Positions 6,561 to 15,011 of a DNA stretch of 64,000 bases are shown one piece after another. How positions within the stretch are numbered: the first letter of the stretch is position 1; each line of letters begins with the position of its first letter. The position numbers and the translations under genes were made by a program. Origin of the DNA: Pampinifervens sp037481935 (GTDB lineage Bacteria > Aquificota > Aquificia > Aquificales > Aquificaceae); contig NZ_JBJXCT010000003.1 in assembly GCF_046159715.1 (NCBI RefSeq), positions 1-64,000 of the forward strand, given 5' to 3'. The notes under the pieces were generated by a model. The model was not told where the DNA came from. It saw only the letters and a list, made by a program, of their open reading frames with translations, and searched no databases.

Positions 6561-8309
6561 TCAGTATTTTCCACTCAGCATGAGCTCTCTTTTACGCTTT
6601 ACAAAGTCCTTTACACCATGCAGGTCTTTCGTGTTCAGAACGAGCTCAGGAATTGCCCAGCCTCTCCTTGCAAGACCAACACCCACCTGCATGTATGAGA
6701 GATGTTTTACAGAGTGAGCATCAGTAACAATGGCTATGGTAACACCCTCCTGCATGCACCTCCTTATGTTCTCCGGTGAGATGTCAGCCCTGTAGGTGTT
6801 TAGCTCAAGGGCAGTTCCAGTCTCTTTTGCGGTTCTTATTACCTTTTCCATGTCAAGGGGGTAGCTTTCCCTGGTCCCGTAGGCCTTTCCCGTTGGGTGG
6901 CCTATAAGGTTCACATAGGGGCTTTCCATAGCTTTGAGTATTCTGTAAGTATTGTCTTGATTGAACCTTGAGTGTATGGAAGCTACCACAAAGTCAAACT
7001 CCTCAAGGAGTTCGTCTGGAAGGTCAAGAGAACCGTCAGGCAGTATGTCCACCTCACAGCCTCTCAGTATGTAAAAGCCCTTTGGATTGTAGTACTGGTT
7101 TAACCTCTCTACCAGTTTGAACTGCTCCCTGTAGCGGGCTGGGTCAAGGCCGTTTGCAACCCGTGCGGATTGGGAGTGGTCTCCTATAACCATATACTGG
7201 TATCCAAGCTGATAGCAGGCTTCCGCCATTTCCTCAAGGCTGTGAAGTCCATCGCTCCAGTTTGAGTGCATATGGAAGTCACCCTTTATATCTTTTAGCT
7301 CCACAAGCCTTGGCAGTTTCCCCTCAAGGGCAAGCTCTATCTCCCCTGTGTTTTCTCTCAGCTCTGGCGGAATCCACTGCATGCCTATCAGGTTGTAGAC
7401 CTCTTCTTCGGTACTTCCTCCTATCCACTCCTCCGTGTCTGAACGGAAAACTCCATATTCGCTTATCTTGAGCCCCTTAGCTCTGGCTATGTCCCTGACT
7501 CTCACGTTGTGTTCCTTTGAGCCTGTAAAGTATTGAAGAGCTGCACCCCACTGATGGGGTTCTACTGTTCTGAAGTCCACCTGCCTGCCTTCCTGAAGCA
7601 CCACGCTTGACTTGGTTTCTCCATGAAGGAGAACCTCTTTTACGCCTCCGTAAGACACAAAGTGCCCATGGAGTTTTGCCCAGTTATCTTTTTTTGCAGA
7701 GATGAGAAGGTCAATATCACCTACGGTTTCCTTTCTTCTTCTCAGGCTTCCAGCAAGCTCTATGTTTTCATAGAGGTCTCTTACGCTCTCAAAATACTTC
7801 AGAAGCTCCTGTCCAAGCTCGTAAGCCTGTAGAAGTGTCATCCTCTCCTTGCTTTTTTCCCACAGCTCCAGACCCCTCATTATGTTCTGAATTTTCTTTT
7901 CTCCCATTCCTGGAAGGAAAGCAAGCTGCCCGCTCCTGACTGCCCTTATAAAGTCTTCCTTGCTTCTTACCTTGAGCCTGTCATAGGCAAGTCTCAGAGT
8001 CTTTACGCCCACCCCCGGAACTTCAAGAAGCTCAAGAAGGTCTTCCGGCACTTTCTGCCTCAGTTCCTCGTAAGCCCCAACTCTTCCTGTGCGAAGGTAT
8101 TCCAGTATCTTTTCTACGCTGGATTGTCCTATGCCGTGTATCTGGTGAATCTTTCCTGTGCGCACCAGCTCTTCCACATCCTCACCAAGCTCTGAGAGAA
8201 CCTCAGCCACCCTTCTGTAGGTGTTTATACGGTAGGGGTTATCTCCCAGAAATTCAAGCATGTCCGCCATCCTATCAAAGATTCTGGCAAGTTCTCTGTT
8301 TTTCTCCAT
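6561..8309 (-). CDS. polX: DNA polymerase X family protein with PHP domain
   Basis: This 582-residue bacterial PolX fills short gaps during DNA repair. The N-terminal half carries helix-hairpin-helix elements (IHGIGQSSVEKI, VPGVGVKTL, LPGMGEKKI) and the polymerase palm. Palm residues are in GSLRRRKETVGDIDLLI, with a further acidic residue in VDFRTV. The C-terminal third is a PHP metal-dependent phosphoesterase (FHMHSNWSDG, VIGDHS, VASIHSR, IGHPTG, IVTDAHS), which gives 3'-5' exonuclease or phosphatase activity in characterised members. The architecture is complete. It is divergent from an ABC permease gene with a 16-bp gap. Confidence 0.93.
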   Translation of the reverse strand: MEKNRELARIFDRMADMLEFLGDNPYRINTYRRVAEVLSELGEDVEELVRTGKIHQIHGIGQSSVEKILEYLRTGRVGAYEELRQKVPEDLLELLEVPGVGVKTLRLAYDRLKVRSKEDFIRAVRSGQLAFLPGMGEKKIQNIMRGLELWEKSKERMTLLQAYELGQELLKYFESVRDLYENIELAGSLRRRKETVGDIDLLISAKKDNWAKLHGHFVSYGGVKEVLLHGETKSSVVLQEGRQVDFRTVEPHQWGAALQYFTGSKEHNVRVRDIARAKGLKISEYGVFRSDTEEWIGGSTEEEVYNLIGMQWIPPELRENTGEIELALEGKLPRLVELKDIKGDFHMHSNWSDGLHSLEEMAEACYQLGYQYMVIGDHSQSARVANGLDPARYREQFKLVERLNQYYNPKGFYILRGCEVDILPDGSLDLPDELLEEFDFVVASIHSRFNQDNTYRILKAMESPYVNLIGHPTGKAYGTRESYPLDMEKVIRTAKETGTALELNTYRADISPENIRRCMQEGVTIAIVTDAHSVKHLSYMQVGVGLARRGWAIPELVLNTKDLHGVKDFVKRKRELMLSGKY

Positions 8310-8325
8310 AGGTTAAAATTTAGGA
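8310..8325. promoter_or_regulatory. Shared -10 region between polX and the ABC permease gene
   Basis: The 16-bp gap between the divergent start codons contains TTAAAATTTA. It offers TAAAAT on the plus strand (8314-8319) and TAAATT on the minus strand (8322-8317), ending 6 and 7 nt from the respective start codons. Both transcripts would be leaderless. -35 elements would have to lie inside the opposite coding region. Confidence 0.45.
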
Positions 8326-9144
8326 ATGGAACTTCTCTCTTACAGCCTTTTCTGGGAAGGCTTCCTCTCTGCTCTTTTCATAGCCCTCTCCACCTCCCTT
8401 GTGGGAGTTTTCCTCCTCATAAAGAGGCTTGCCATGCTGGGTGCGGGTCTGTCGCACGCTGCCTTTGGGGGCATAGCCCTTGCCATAGTGCTTGACCTTG
8501 AGCCCATGACCTTTACTGTGTTTTATACTGTCCTGCTTGGTCTTCTCATTCAGTTCCTTGTAGACAGAAAGTCTCTGCCGGCGGATACGCTGGTTGCCCT
8601 TTTTTTCTCTGTGGGTGTGGCCATGGCAATAGTGGTGCTTGGAATTACGGACAACCTGGGCACAAATGTGTTCTCCTATCTCTTTGGTAGTATGCTCACT
8701 GCTTCAGAAAAGGACCTTCTCCTTTCTGTGATTGTTTTTATGCTTACCCTTCTTTTTGTATTCCTGAACTACAGAAGTCTGTTGCTTCTCAGCTTTAATG
8801 AAGAAATTGCAAGGCTCAGGGGTGTAAAGGTGGGGCTTCTCAACTATTCTCTTATTGCCCTTGCCTCTGCCAATGTGGTTCTTTCCATAAAGGCGGTGGG
8901 CCTTGTGCTCTCTGCAAGCTTTATATCCATACCCGCCATGACCTCTCTGATGGTGTCCTCTTCCTTTCTTCAGGGGATGCTCCTTTCAGTAGGTTTTTCT
9001 TTCCTTTCTCTTTCTTCTGGCATAATTCTTTCCCTGCTCCTTGACCTTCCGCCCAGCGGTGCGGTGGTGGGAAGCATGGTCTTTTTCTTTGTCCTTGCCT
9101 CCTTAAGCAAGTTTATAAAAAGAAGGTTTTCAGGAGTTTTTTAG
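8326..9144 (+). CDS. ABC-3 family metal transporter permease (ZnuB/MntB type)
   Basis: The 272-residue membrane protein has about eight hydrophobic segments. It shows the ABC-3 permease hallmarks GVFLLIKRLAMLGAGLSHAAFGGIALA near residues 25-50 and a cytoplasmic coupling segment. Members move zinc, manganese or iron together with an ATPase and a periplasmic metal-binding protein. Neither partner gene is adjacent, so this permease is an orphan here and its metal cannot be named. Its last 32 bp overlap the end of rnhC, tail to tail. Confidence 0.85.
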   Translation: MELLSYSLFWEGFLSALFIALSTSLVGVFLLIKRLAMLGAGLSHAAFGGIALAIVLDLEPMTFTVFYTVLLGLLIQFLVDRKSLPADTLVALFFSVGVAMAIVVLGITDNLGTNVFSYLFGSMLTASEKDLLLSVIVFMLTLLFVFLNYRSLLLLSFNEEIARLRGVKVGLLNYSLIALASANVVLSIKAVGLVLSASFISIPAMTSLMVSSSFLQGMLLSVGFSFLSLSSGIILSLLLDLPPSGAVVGSMVFFFVLASLSKFIKRRFSGVF

Positions 9145-9892
9145 CCATCTGTGCATCCCGGCGGTAGATTCTCCGGGCAAGTTCCATAACCTGCGGTGAT
9201 GAACCCTTTGGCAGGTTGTGCCTTCTGAGCCATGTGAGAAACTCAGCCCTTGCAAGGACACTGGCGGTGGCAACCGCAAGCCTTTCTTCCCCCCTATGCT
9301 CAAATTGAACCCTTTTATCAAAGGGGCTTTTCTTTGAATAGGCGTCGACAAAAAAGCTTGCAGAAGGATACTTCTTGAAAAGCCCTTCCAGTAGTTCTCC
9401 ATAAAGTGCATCCAGTATTCTGTTGAGATTTCCAGATTTCTGATAAAGCTCGTTTAACTGGCCGGGTTCTACAAGCCTGCACCTGAACTCTCCAAAAGAC
9501 CTGAAAAGGTCTGCTTTCCTGAGAACCTCCTCGTCTTTCATCCTCTTACAATCCCTCATATTGAGGCTCAGAACCTTCTTGTAATACTCTGGCTTTATAA
9601 CAGCACAGCAGAGCACCAGAGGACCAAACACATCCCCCTTCCCAGACTCATCACAGCCTATGTCTGTAGAAGAGGGTGCTTCAATCAGAGAGAGAACCAG
9701 TTCCTTCATAGCCTCTGTCCTCTTACCCTGAATGAGAAGAGTTCCCGAAGGGTATAGCCTGAGGGTGTTTTCTCCGTCAGTTAAGAGCCATTTCAGACCA
9801 GGACTCTCAAGTTCATAGAAGCCCCTTCTCAGAAGCTCGCTTTTAAGCTCCTCTGCCTTTTCAGGGAATACTTTGAGGGTTAGGTTTGTCAT
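9113..9892 (-). CDS. rnhC: Ribonuclease HIII
   Basis: This enzyme cuts the RNA strand of RNA-DNA hybrids. The N-terminal ~75 residues form the TBP-like DUF3378 substrate-binding domain of RNase HIII (TNLTLKVFPEKAEELKSELL). The catalytic domain begins SSTDIGCDESGKGDVFGPLV, with the Asp-Glu pair and GKGD that distinguish RNase HIII. Further acidic residues are in the FFVDAYS block. Length (259) is slightly short for the family but the domains are complete. Its ATG lies 59 bp from that of dapL on the other strand. Confidence 0.9.
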   Translation of the reverse strand: MTNLTLKVFPEKAEELKSELLRRGFYELESPGLKWLLTDGENTLRLYPSGTLLIQGKRTEAMKELVLSLIEAPSSTDIGCDESGKGDVFGPLVLCCAVIKPEYYKKVLSLNMRDCKRMKDEEVLRKADLFRSFGEFRCRLVEPGQLNELYQKSGNLNRILDALYGELLEGLFKKYPSASFFVDAYSKKSPFDKRVQFEHRGEERLAVATASVLARAEFLTWLRRHNLPKGSSPQVMELARRIYRRDAQMAKKLLKTFFL

Positions 9893-9917
9893 GTTCTGAA
9901 CATTACTATTTTACTGA

Positions 9918-9947
9918 TATAATAAAAATCCATAATCTTCGGAGGTG
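9918..9947 (+). promoter_or_regulatory. dapL -10 box and ribosome binding site
   Basis: TATAAT lies at 9918-9923 and GGAGGTG at 9941-9947, followed by ATG at 9952. The ribosome binding site fixes the start and excludes an upstream ATG in the same frame at 9886. The -35 region (TCTGAA at 9895-9900) is weak. Confidence 0.55.
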
Positions 9948-9951
9948 CACA

Positions 9952-11115
9952 ATGATTGAATATGCCCACAGGATAAATGCTCTTCCACCCTATCTCTTTG
10001 CTCAGATTGACCAGAAGAAGAGAGAAAAGCTCTCTCAAGGTGTGGACCTCATTGACCTTGGGGTTGGGGACCCGGACATTCCCACTCCACAGCCCATAGT
10101 GGAAGCTATGAAAAGGGCTGTAGAAAAGCCCGAGCATCACAGATATCCCTCCTACGAGGGCATGCTTTCCTTCAGGCAGGCTGTAGCAGACTGGTATAAA
10201 AAGCGCTTTGGCGTTGAACTTGACCCTCAGAAGGAGGTGGTGACCCTTATAGGCTCAAAGGAAGGTATAGCCCACTTTCCACTGGCTTTTATAAACCCGG
10301 GCGATGTAGTCCTTTGTCCTGACCCGGCGTATCCAGTCTACAAGATAGGCACTCTTTTTGCTGGAGGCGAACCATACATACTGCCCCTGAGGGAAGAGAA
10401 TGGCTTTCTGCCAGATTTTAAAAGCATTCCGGGTGATGTGCTCAAAAGGGCAAAAATCATATGGGTAAACTACCCCAACAACCCCACTTCTGCCACTGCG
10501 GATGAAGGCTTTTACAGAGAGCTCGTAGCGTGGGCTAAGGAGCACAACTTAATAGTGGCTTCAGACCTTGCCTATTCAGAGATATACTTTGGAAGCAGAA
10601 GACCCATGTCCATACTGCAGATAGAGGGGGCAAAGGAGGTTGCCATAGAGTTTCACTCTTTTTCAAAGACCTTCAACATGACAGGGTGGCGTCTTGGTAT
10701 GGCGGTTGGCAATGAAAAGCTCGTTGCTGGACTGGGGAAGGTGAAGACAAATGTGGACTCTGGTCAGTTTCAGGCAATTCAGGAGGCAGGCATTACAGCC
10801 CTCAACCTTCCAGAGGAGGAGCTCCAGAAGATAAGGGAAACATACAGGGAAAGAAGACAGGCCATGGTAAAAGCTCTTGAAGAGGTAGGTCTGAAGGTTT
10901 ACAAGTCTGATGCCACTTTCTACCTATGGGTGAGGGTGCCTGAGGGATACACCTCTGCAGGCTTTGTTTCAAGGCTGCTTGATGAATGTGGAATAGTATG
11001 CACTCCGGGCAACGGCTTTGGAGAGCATGGAGAGGGATACTTCAGGATATCTCTGACGGTGCCAACTCAGAGGCTTCTTGAGGCGGTGGAAAGAATAAAG
11101 GGTCTTAAGATATGA
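9952..11115 (+). CDS. dapL: LL-diaminopimelate aminotransferase
   Basis: This PLP enzyme converts tetrahydrodipicolinate directly to LL-diaminopimelate using glutamate, bypassing the succinylase and acetylase routes to lysine and peptidoglycan. The start MIEYAHRINALPPYLFAQIDQKKREK and the block LIDLGVGDPDIPTP match the DapL family. The PLP lysine lies in FHSFSKTFNMTGWR, and NYPNNPT and the C-terminal arginine region (YFRISLT) are present. The 387-residue length is normal. Its stop overlaps the start of the following transporter (ATGA), so they are translationally coupled. Confidence 0.9.
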   Translation: MIEYAHRINALPPYLFAQIDQKKREKLSQGVDLIDLGVGDPDIPTPQPIVEAMKRAVEKPEHHRYPSYEGMLSFRQAVADWYKKRFGVELDPQKEVVTLIGSKEGIAHFPLAFINPGDVVLCPDPAYPVYKIGTLFAGGEPYILPLREENGFLPDFKSIPGDVLKRAKIIWVNYPNNPTSATADEGFYRELVAWAKEHNLIVASDLAYSEIYFGSRRPMSILQIEGAKEVAIEFHSFSKTFNMTGWRLGMAVGNEKLVAGLGKVKTNVDSGQFQAIQEAGITALNLPEEELQKIRETYRERRQAMVKALEEVGLKVYKSDATFYLWVRVPEGYTSAGFVSRLLDECGIVCTPGNGFGEHGEGYFRISLTVPTQRLLEAVERIKGLKI

Positions 11116-12617
11116 AGAAGAGGGAAGCCTGGGCTTCCAGAATAGGTCTCATCTTTGCCGCTGCAGGAAACGCTATAGGTCTGGGAAACCTGCTGAGGTT
11201 TCCCTCCAAAGTTGCCCTCTACGGCGGCGGTGCCTTTATGATTCCCTACTTTGTGGCGCTTTTTCTGCTTGGTATACCACTAATGATATTGGAGTGGGTA
11301 ATAGGAAGGTATGCGGGGGCAAAGGGTCATGGTTCTATGACGGGGATTATGGGCTCTCTCTTTCATCATGCCAACTGGGCAAGAGTGCTTGGCTCAATAG
11401 GCGTTGCCATACCCTTTCTAATTGTCTGCTACTATATATACATTGAGTCCTGGACGCTGGGCTTTGCAGTGCTTTCCCTCTTTGGTCAAATGCCAGTGCC
11501 CGTAGAAGGCGGTGATGCAAAAACCGCCATGGCTCCCTATGTAGATTTTTTTAGAAACTACACAGAACCCTCAGTTTACGCCCTTGTTTTTTTGTTCATA
11601 ACCCTTGCGGTAAACTGGTATATACTCCAGAGGGGGATAGTCAAGGGTATTGAACTTACCGCAAAGGTGGGAATACCAGCCCTTCTGCTCATGGGGATTT
11701 TCCTTGCGGTGGTATCTCTGTCCATTAGAGGGGGAAAGGGTCTTGAAGGGCTTCTCTACATCTATACTCCAGACTTCAGCAGAATATGGGACCCTCAGGT
11801 CTGGCTTGAAGCATCAGGGCAGATATTCTTTACTCTTTCTCTGGGTATGGGTGCTATAGCCACCTACGCCAGCTATGTAAAGGCCCGTGAGGATGTTTTA
11901 AAGGCAGGGCTCTGGACGGCAGGCTTGAACGAGTTTGTGGAGGTAATCATAGGTGCTTCCATAGCCATACCTGCCGCCTTTGCCATGTTTGGGGCCATGG
12001 CTGTGCCTGAGCTGGCAAAGGAGGGCACTTTCAGAATTGGCTTTATGTCCATGCCTGCAGTTCTTATGGCATTGCCCCTTGGCTGGCTTCTCTCTGCGGT
12101 GTGGTTCTTCCTTCTTTTTATAGCTGCACTTACCTCCTCCCTTGCCCTTACACAGCCTCTTATAGCGCTCTTTGAGGATGAGATGAGGTGGAAGCATTCA
12201 AAGGCTGTAAATGTTTCCATGCTCATGGTAAGTTCAGGCGCTCTTCTTTCTGCCTTCCTTCCTGGATTTATAGACGAGCTTGATTTCTGGGCAGGGACCT
12301 TCATGCTTGTCTTCTTTGCCCTCCTTGAAATAATTGTTTTTGTATGGATATTTGGAGTTTACAGGTTTCATCACGAGCTTACAAGGGATGTTTTTATAAG
12401 GGTGCCAAAGTGGCTGGTTTACTTTTTTGCCATAGTTTCTCCCATGTTTCTGGTTATTCTCCTCTATCAGTGGGGACTCCTTCAGGCACCCAGGGTGCTG
12501 GCTCAGGCCGATGGTGGAGTGGTTGCCGCCCGCCTTTTCATAATTGCAACCCTCGTTCTGCTTGCCTTCATAGCCGTAGAGAGTAGAAGAAGATACCTGG
12601 CAGGACCTCACATATGA
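11112..12617 (+). CDS. Neurotransmitter:sodium symporter family transporter
   Basis: This is a 501-residue polytopic membrane protein of the LeuT-fold NSS/SNF family, which imports amino acids or related solutes with sodium. The family signature at the start of TM1, FAAAGNAIGLGNLLRFP, contributes sodium and substrate ligands. About twelve hydrophobic helices follow, including the unwound TM6 region (FFTLSLGMGAIATYASY). The gene is coupled to dapL by a 4-nt overlap, so the substrate may be an amino acid, but this is only context. It also overlaps the next gene by 4 nt. Confidence 0.9.
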   Translation: MKKREAWASRIGLIFAAAGNAIGLGNLLRFPSKVALYGGGAFMIPYFVALFLLGIPLMILEWVIGRYAGAKGHGSMTGIMGSLFHHANWARVLGSIGVAIPFLIVCYYIYIESWTLGFAVLSLFGQMPVPVEGGDAKTAMAPYVDFFRNYTEPSVYALVFLFITLAVNWYILQRGIVKGIELTAKVGIPALLLMGIFLAVVSLSIRGGKGLEGLLYIYTPDFSRIWDPQVWLEASGQIFFTLSLGMGAIATYASYVKAREDVLKAGLWTAGLNEFVEVIIGASIAIPAAFAMFGAMAVPELAKEGTFRIGFMSMPAVLMALPLGWLLSAVWFFLLFIAALTSSLALTQPLIALFEDEMRWKHSKAVNVSMLMVSSGALLSAFLPGFIDELDFWAGTFMLVFFALLEIIVFVWIFGVYRFHHELTRDVFIRVPKWLVYFFAIVSPMFLVILLYQWGLLQAPRVLAQADGGVVAARLFIIATLVLLAFIAVESRRRYLAGPHI

Positions 12618-13906
12618 GAGATATACAGCTTGTGAGTTTAGCCACTGGTGTGCCAAGAATAGAATACAACCTTGGTATAAAGGAAGCCCTGAAGGCTTTT
12701 GAAGAGTTCAGTATCTATGACTTTCTTGTTGTGGTCAGGGACAACAGACCTATAGGCACAGTCAGCAAGCTTGACCTGATAAAAGCTCAGCACAGAGAAC
12801 ATCTGACAGTGGGCGACCTTGCTCATCCGCTGATGAAGTTAAGGAACGCAACCTTAAAGCCTGAGCATCTTACATCGCTTCTGGACTTTTTTAACGCCTA
12901 CAAATCACCCATCCTGCTGGTGGACAAAAAGGGTTCATACATGGGTGTTCTTTTTTACCATGTGGTTCTTTACCACGCAAGCCTTTTTAGAGAGGCTACA
13001 GTTCCCATGTTCCAGAAGATAAGGTCCCTCTTCGGTCAGGATTACTATTTCTACTGTTTCTACATAGGTGGCCTCAGGGGTTTTGTGGAAGAATACGGGT
13101 CTTCAAAGGGGGAGAGCCTTCAGAGGATACTTTACGAGGACGTAAAAAATACCATACAGGGAGACGTGAGCCTCTCTTACGAGGAAAATGAGGTATATGC
13201 CCTTTCCAGGGTGAAGCTGAAAGAAGAAGAAATCGTAGATTTATACCGGGAGTTTCAGAGAGAATTCTCCCTGCTCTATGCAGATGCAAAGCCCATCTAC
13301 CTGTTCGGCTACTGCATACCCATAAAAAACCTTAGAAGCTTTGAGGACTTTTTCAAGCTCAGCTCAGAACTGAAAAAAAGGATGGAGGATGTGCACGATG
13401 CTTCCTGTTTCATATTCCATGAAGAAAAGCCTTCTGTGGTTCTCTGCGAGTATGAGAAAAGGGAGTTGATACACCACATAAGGCACAGGATAAAGCAGGA
13501 TTTTGAAAACATAGTGGAGAGCCTCAAAAGGACTGACAGAGACCTGTGGGAATTTGTGCTATACGATTTTTTCAAAAAGTATCCATACTTTGAGCTTTTT
13601 TATGTCATAGGAGAAAGTGGGCTTCAGGTTTCCAACAATGTGGTGAACCCAAGGCTCACCTATCCCATCAAGACTGGTAAGAAAGGAGCAGACAGGTCAG
13701 AGAAGGAGTATTTTAAGAAGGCGAGCCACGAAGATGTTTACATCTCCAATATATACATATCGCAGGCAACTGATGACTTTTGCATAACCGTTTCCAAAAA
13801 GTTCAGCTATGGTGAGAAGAGCTACCTTCTGGCTGGAGACATAAACTACAGAGAGGTCCACAGGCTGGTAAAGAGCTATGCGGAAGAGCTCAAAACTGAT
13901 AGGTAG
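12614..13906 (+). CDS. CBS / degenerate GGDEF / PDC-like multidomain signalling protein
   Basis: The 430-residue soluble protein seems to have three parts. Residues 1-125 resemble a CBS pair (PIGTVSKLDLI, YMGVLFYHVV). Residues ~140-240 follow a GGDEF pattern (FYIGGLRGFVEEYGSSKGESL for the first motif, ENEVYALSR at the GGDEF position), but the catalytic signature is lost. Residues ~300-425 resemble a PDC/Cache sensor (YFELFYVIGESGLQVSNNV, EKEYFKKA, VYISNIYIS), although there is no signal peptide or membrane segment. It probably senses nucleotides or a small ligand rather than making cyclic di-GMP. The gene overlaps its neighbours on both sides (4 nt and 29 nt). Domain calls are by eye. Confidence 0.55.
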   Translation: MRDIQLVSLATGVPRIEYNLGIKEALKAFEEFSIYDFLVVVRDNRPIGTVSKLDLIKAQHREHLTVGDLAHPLMKLRNATLKPEHLTSLLDFFNAYKSPILLVDKKGSYMGVLFYHVVLYHASLFREATVPMFQKIRSLFGQDYYFYCFYIGGLRGFVEEYGSSKGESLQRILYEDVKNTIQGDVSLSYEENEVYALSRVKLKEEEIVDLYREFQREFSLLYADAKPIYLFGYCIPIKNLRSFEDFFKLSSELKKRMEDVHDASCFIFHEEKPSVVLCEYEKRELIHHIRHRIKQDFENIVESLKRTDRDLWEFVLYDFFKKYPYFELFYVIGESGLQVSNNVVNPRLTYPIKTGKKGADRSEKEYFKKASHEDVYISNIYISQATDDFCITVSKKFSYGEKSYLLAGDINYREVHRLVKSYAEELKTDR

Positions 13907-15011
13907 CTACGCCTATAGAAACCTCAGGTATTCAAAGAATCATCCCCTGAGGATTCCGAGGGTTTCACTGCTCTTGGAGCTCCTGCACGTCATGGAGCTC
14001 CTTTCGGGGGAAGAGCTTACAGAGAGCAGACCCGCCAGCTGGGAGGAGCTGAGACTCTTTCATGAGGAGGAATACCTCAGAGCCCTTCAGGAATGCGACC
14101 AGTGTCAGTGCGTAAAGAGGGAATACAGAGAGAAGTTCAACATAGGAAGCTATGAAAATCCAGTTTCACCCGCCATGTGGAGAGGTTCTCTGCTTGCCAC
14201 AGGCTCTTCCGTGCAGGCGGTGGAGCTATTTCTTGAGGGATACTCAGCCTTTAACCCGGCTGGTGGCATGCACCACGCCTATCCCTCAATGGCAAAGGGC
14301 TTTTGCTTTATAAACGACCCGGGAGTAGCCCTGCAGTATATCCTATCAAGGGGCTTCAAAAGGGTGCTCTACATAGACCTTGACGCCCACCACTGTGACG
14401 GAGTGCAGGACTTTTTCTACGAGGACGACAGGGTTTTCGTTTTTTCCATCCATCAGTCCCCCGAGTATGCCTTTCCCTTTAAGAGAGGCTTTCTCCATGA
14501 GCGTGGTTCTGGAAAGGGCAGGGGCTACAACCTCAACGTACCTCTACCTGCGGGAGTCAACGATAGCGAGTTTCTGTTTGTGTTAGAAAGAATCATCCCC
14601 ATAATAGCAGAGCTCTACAGACCAGAGGTGTATGTGCTTCAGCTTGGCACCGATGTGCTTTTAGAGGACTACCTTTCCAAGTTTGAGCTGTCCAACTGGG
14701 GCTTTCTGAGAGCCTTTGACCTTGTGAGGGAAGTCCTTGGGGATGGCGTGTATCTGGGGGGAGGAGGCTACCATCCCATCGCCCTTGCCAGAGCGTGGGC
14801 TCTCCTGTGGTGCAGGCTCTCAGGTAGGAAAATCCCAGAGCGTCTGAGTGCGGAGGCAAAGGAGCTTCTCCTTTCCGTGGACTTTGAGGAGTTTGATGAA
14901 GATGTGGACAGAAGCTACATGTATGAGAGCCTCCTTGACAGACCAAGGGAAGGAGAGGTAAGGGAAAAGGTAAGGAAGATAGTGGAGGAAACGCTGGCTT
15001 ACTACAGGTGA
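13878..15011 (+). CDS. Histone deacetylase / AcuC-family hydrolase
   Basis: The 377-residue protein belongs to the arginase/deacetylase superfamily; bacterial members remove acetyl groups from proteins, polyamines or acetoin-related substrates. Active-site blocks are GGMHHAYPSMAKGFCFIND, then YIDLDAHHCDGVQDFFY (zinc Asp and His; the usual HHGDG is HHCDG), and YLGGGGYHP near the C-terminus. The C-terminal ~60 residues form an extra helical extension. The start overlaps the preceding gene by 29 nt in another frame; no better start is seen. The 3' end overlaps the SCO gene by 10 bp. The substrate is unknown. Confidence 0.85.
   Translation: MRKSSKLIGSYAYRNLRYSKNHPLRIPRVSLLLELLHVMELLSGEELTESRPASWEELRLFHEEEYLRALQECDQCQCVKREYREKFNIGSYENPVSPAMWRGSLLATGSSVQAVELFLEGYSAFNPAGGMHHAYPSMAKGFCFINDPGVALQYILSRGFKRVLYIDLDAHHCDGVQDFFYEDDRVFVFSIHQSPEYAFPFKRGFLHERGSGKGRGYNLNVPLPAGVNDSEFLFVLERIIPIIAELYRPEVYVLQLGTDVLLEDYLSKFELSNWGFLRAFDLVREVLGDGVYLGGGGYHPIALARAWALLWCRLSGRKIPERLSAEAKELLLSVDFEEFDEDVDRSYMYESLLDRPREGEVREKVRKIVEETLAYYR

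Noticed and set aside
9886..9951. Upstream start for dapL
   Set aside because: The extra residues lie over the -10 box and ribosome binding site and do not resemble the family.
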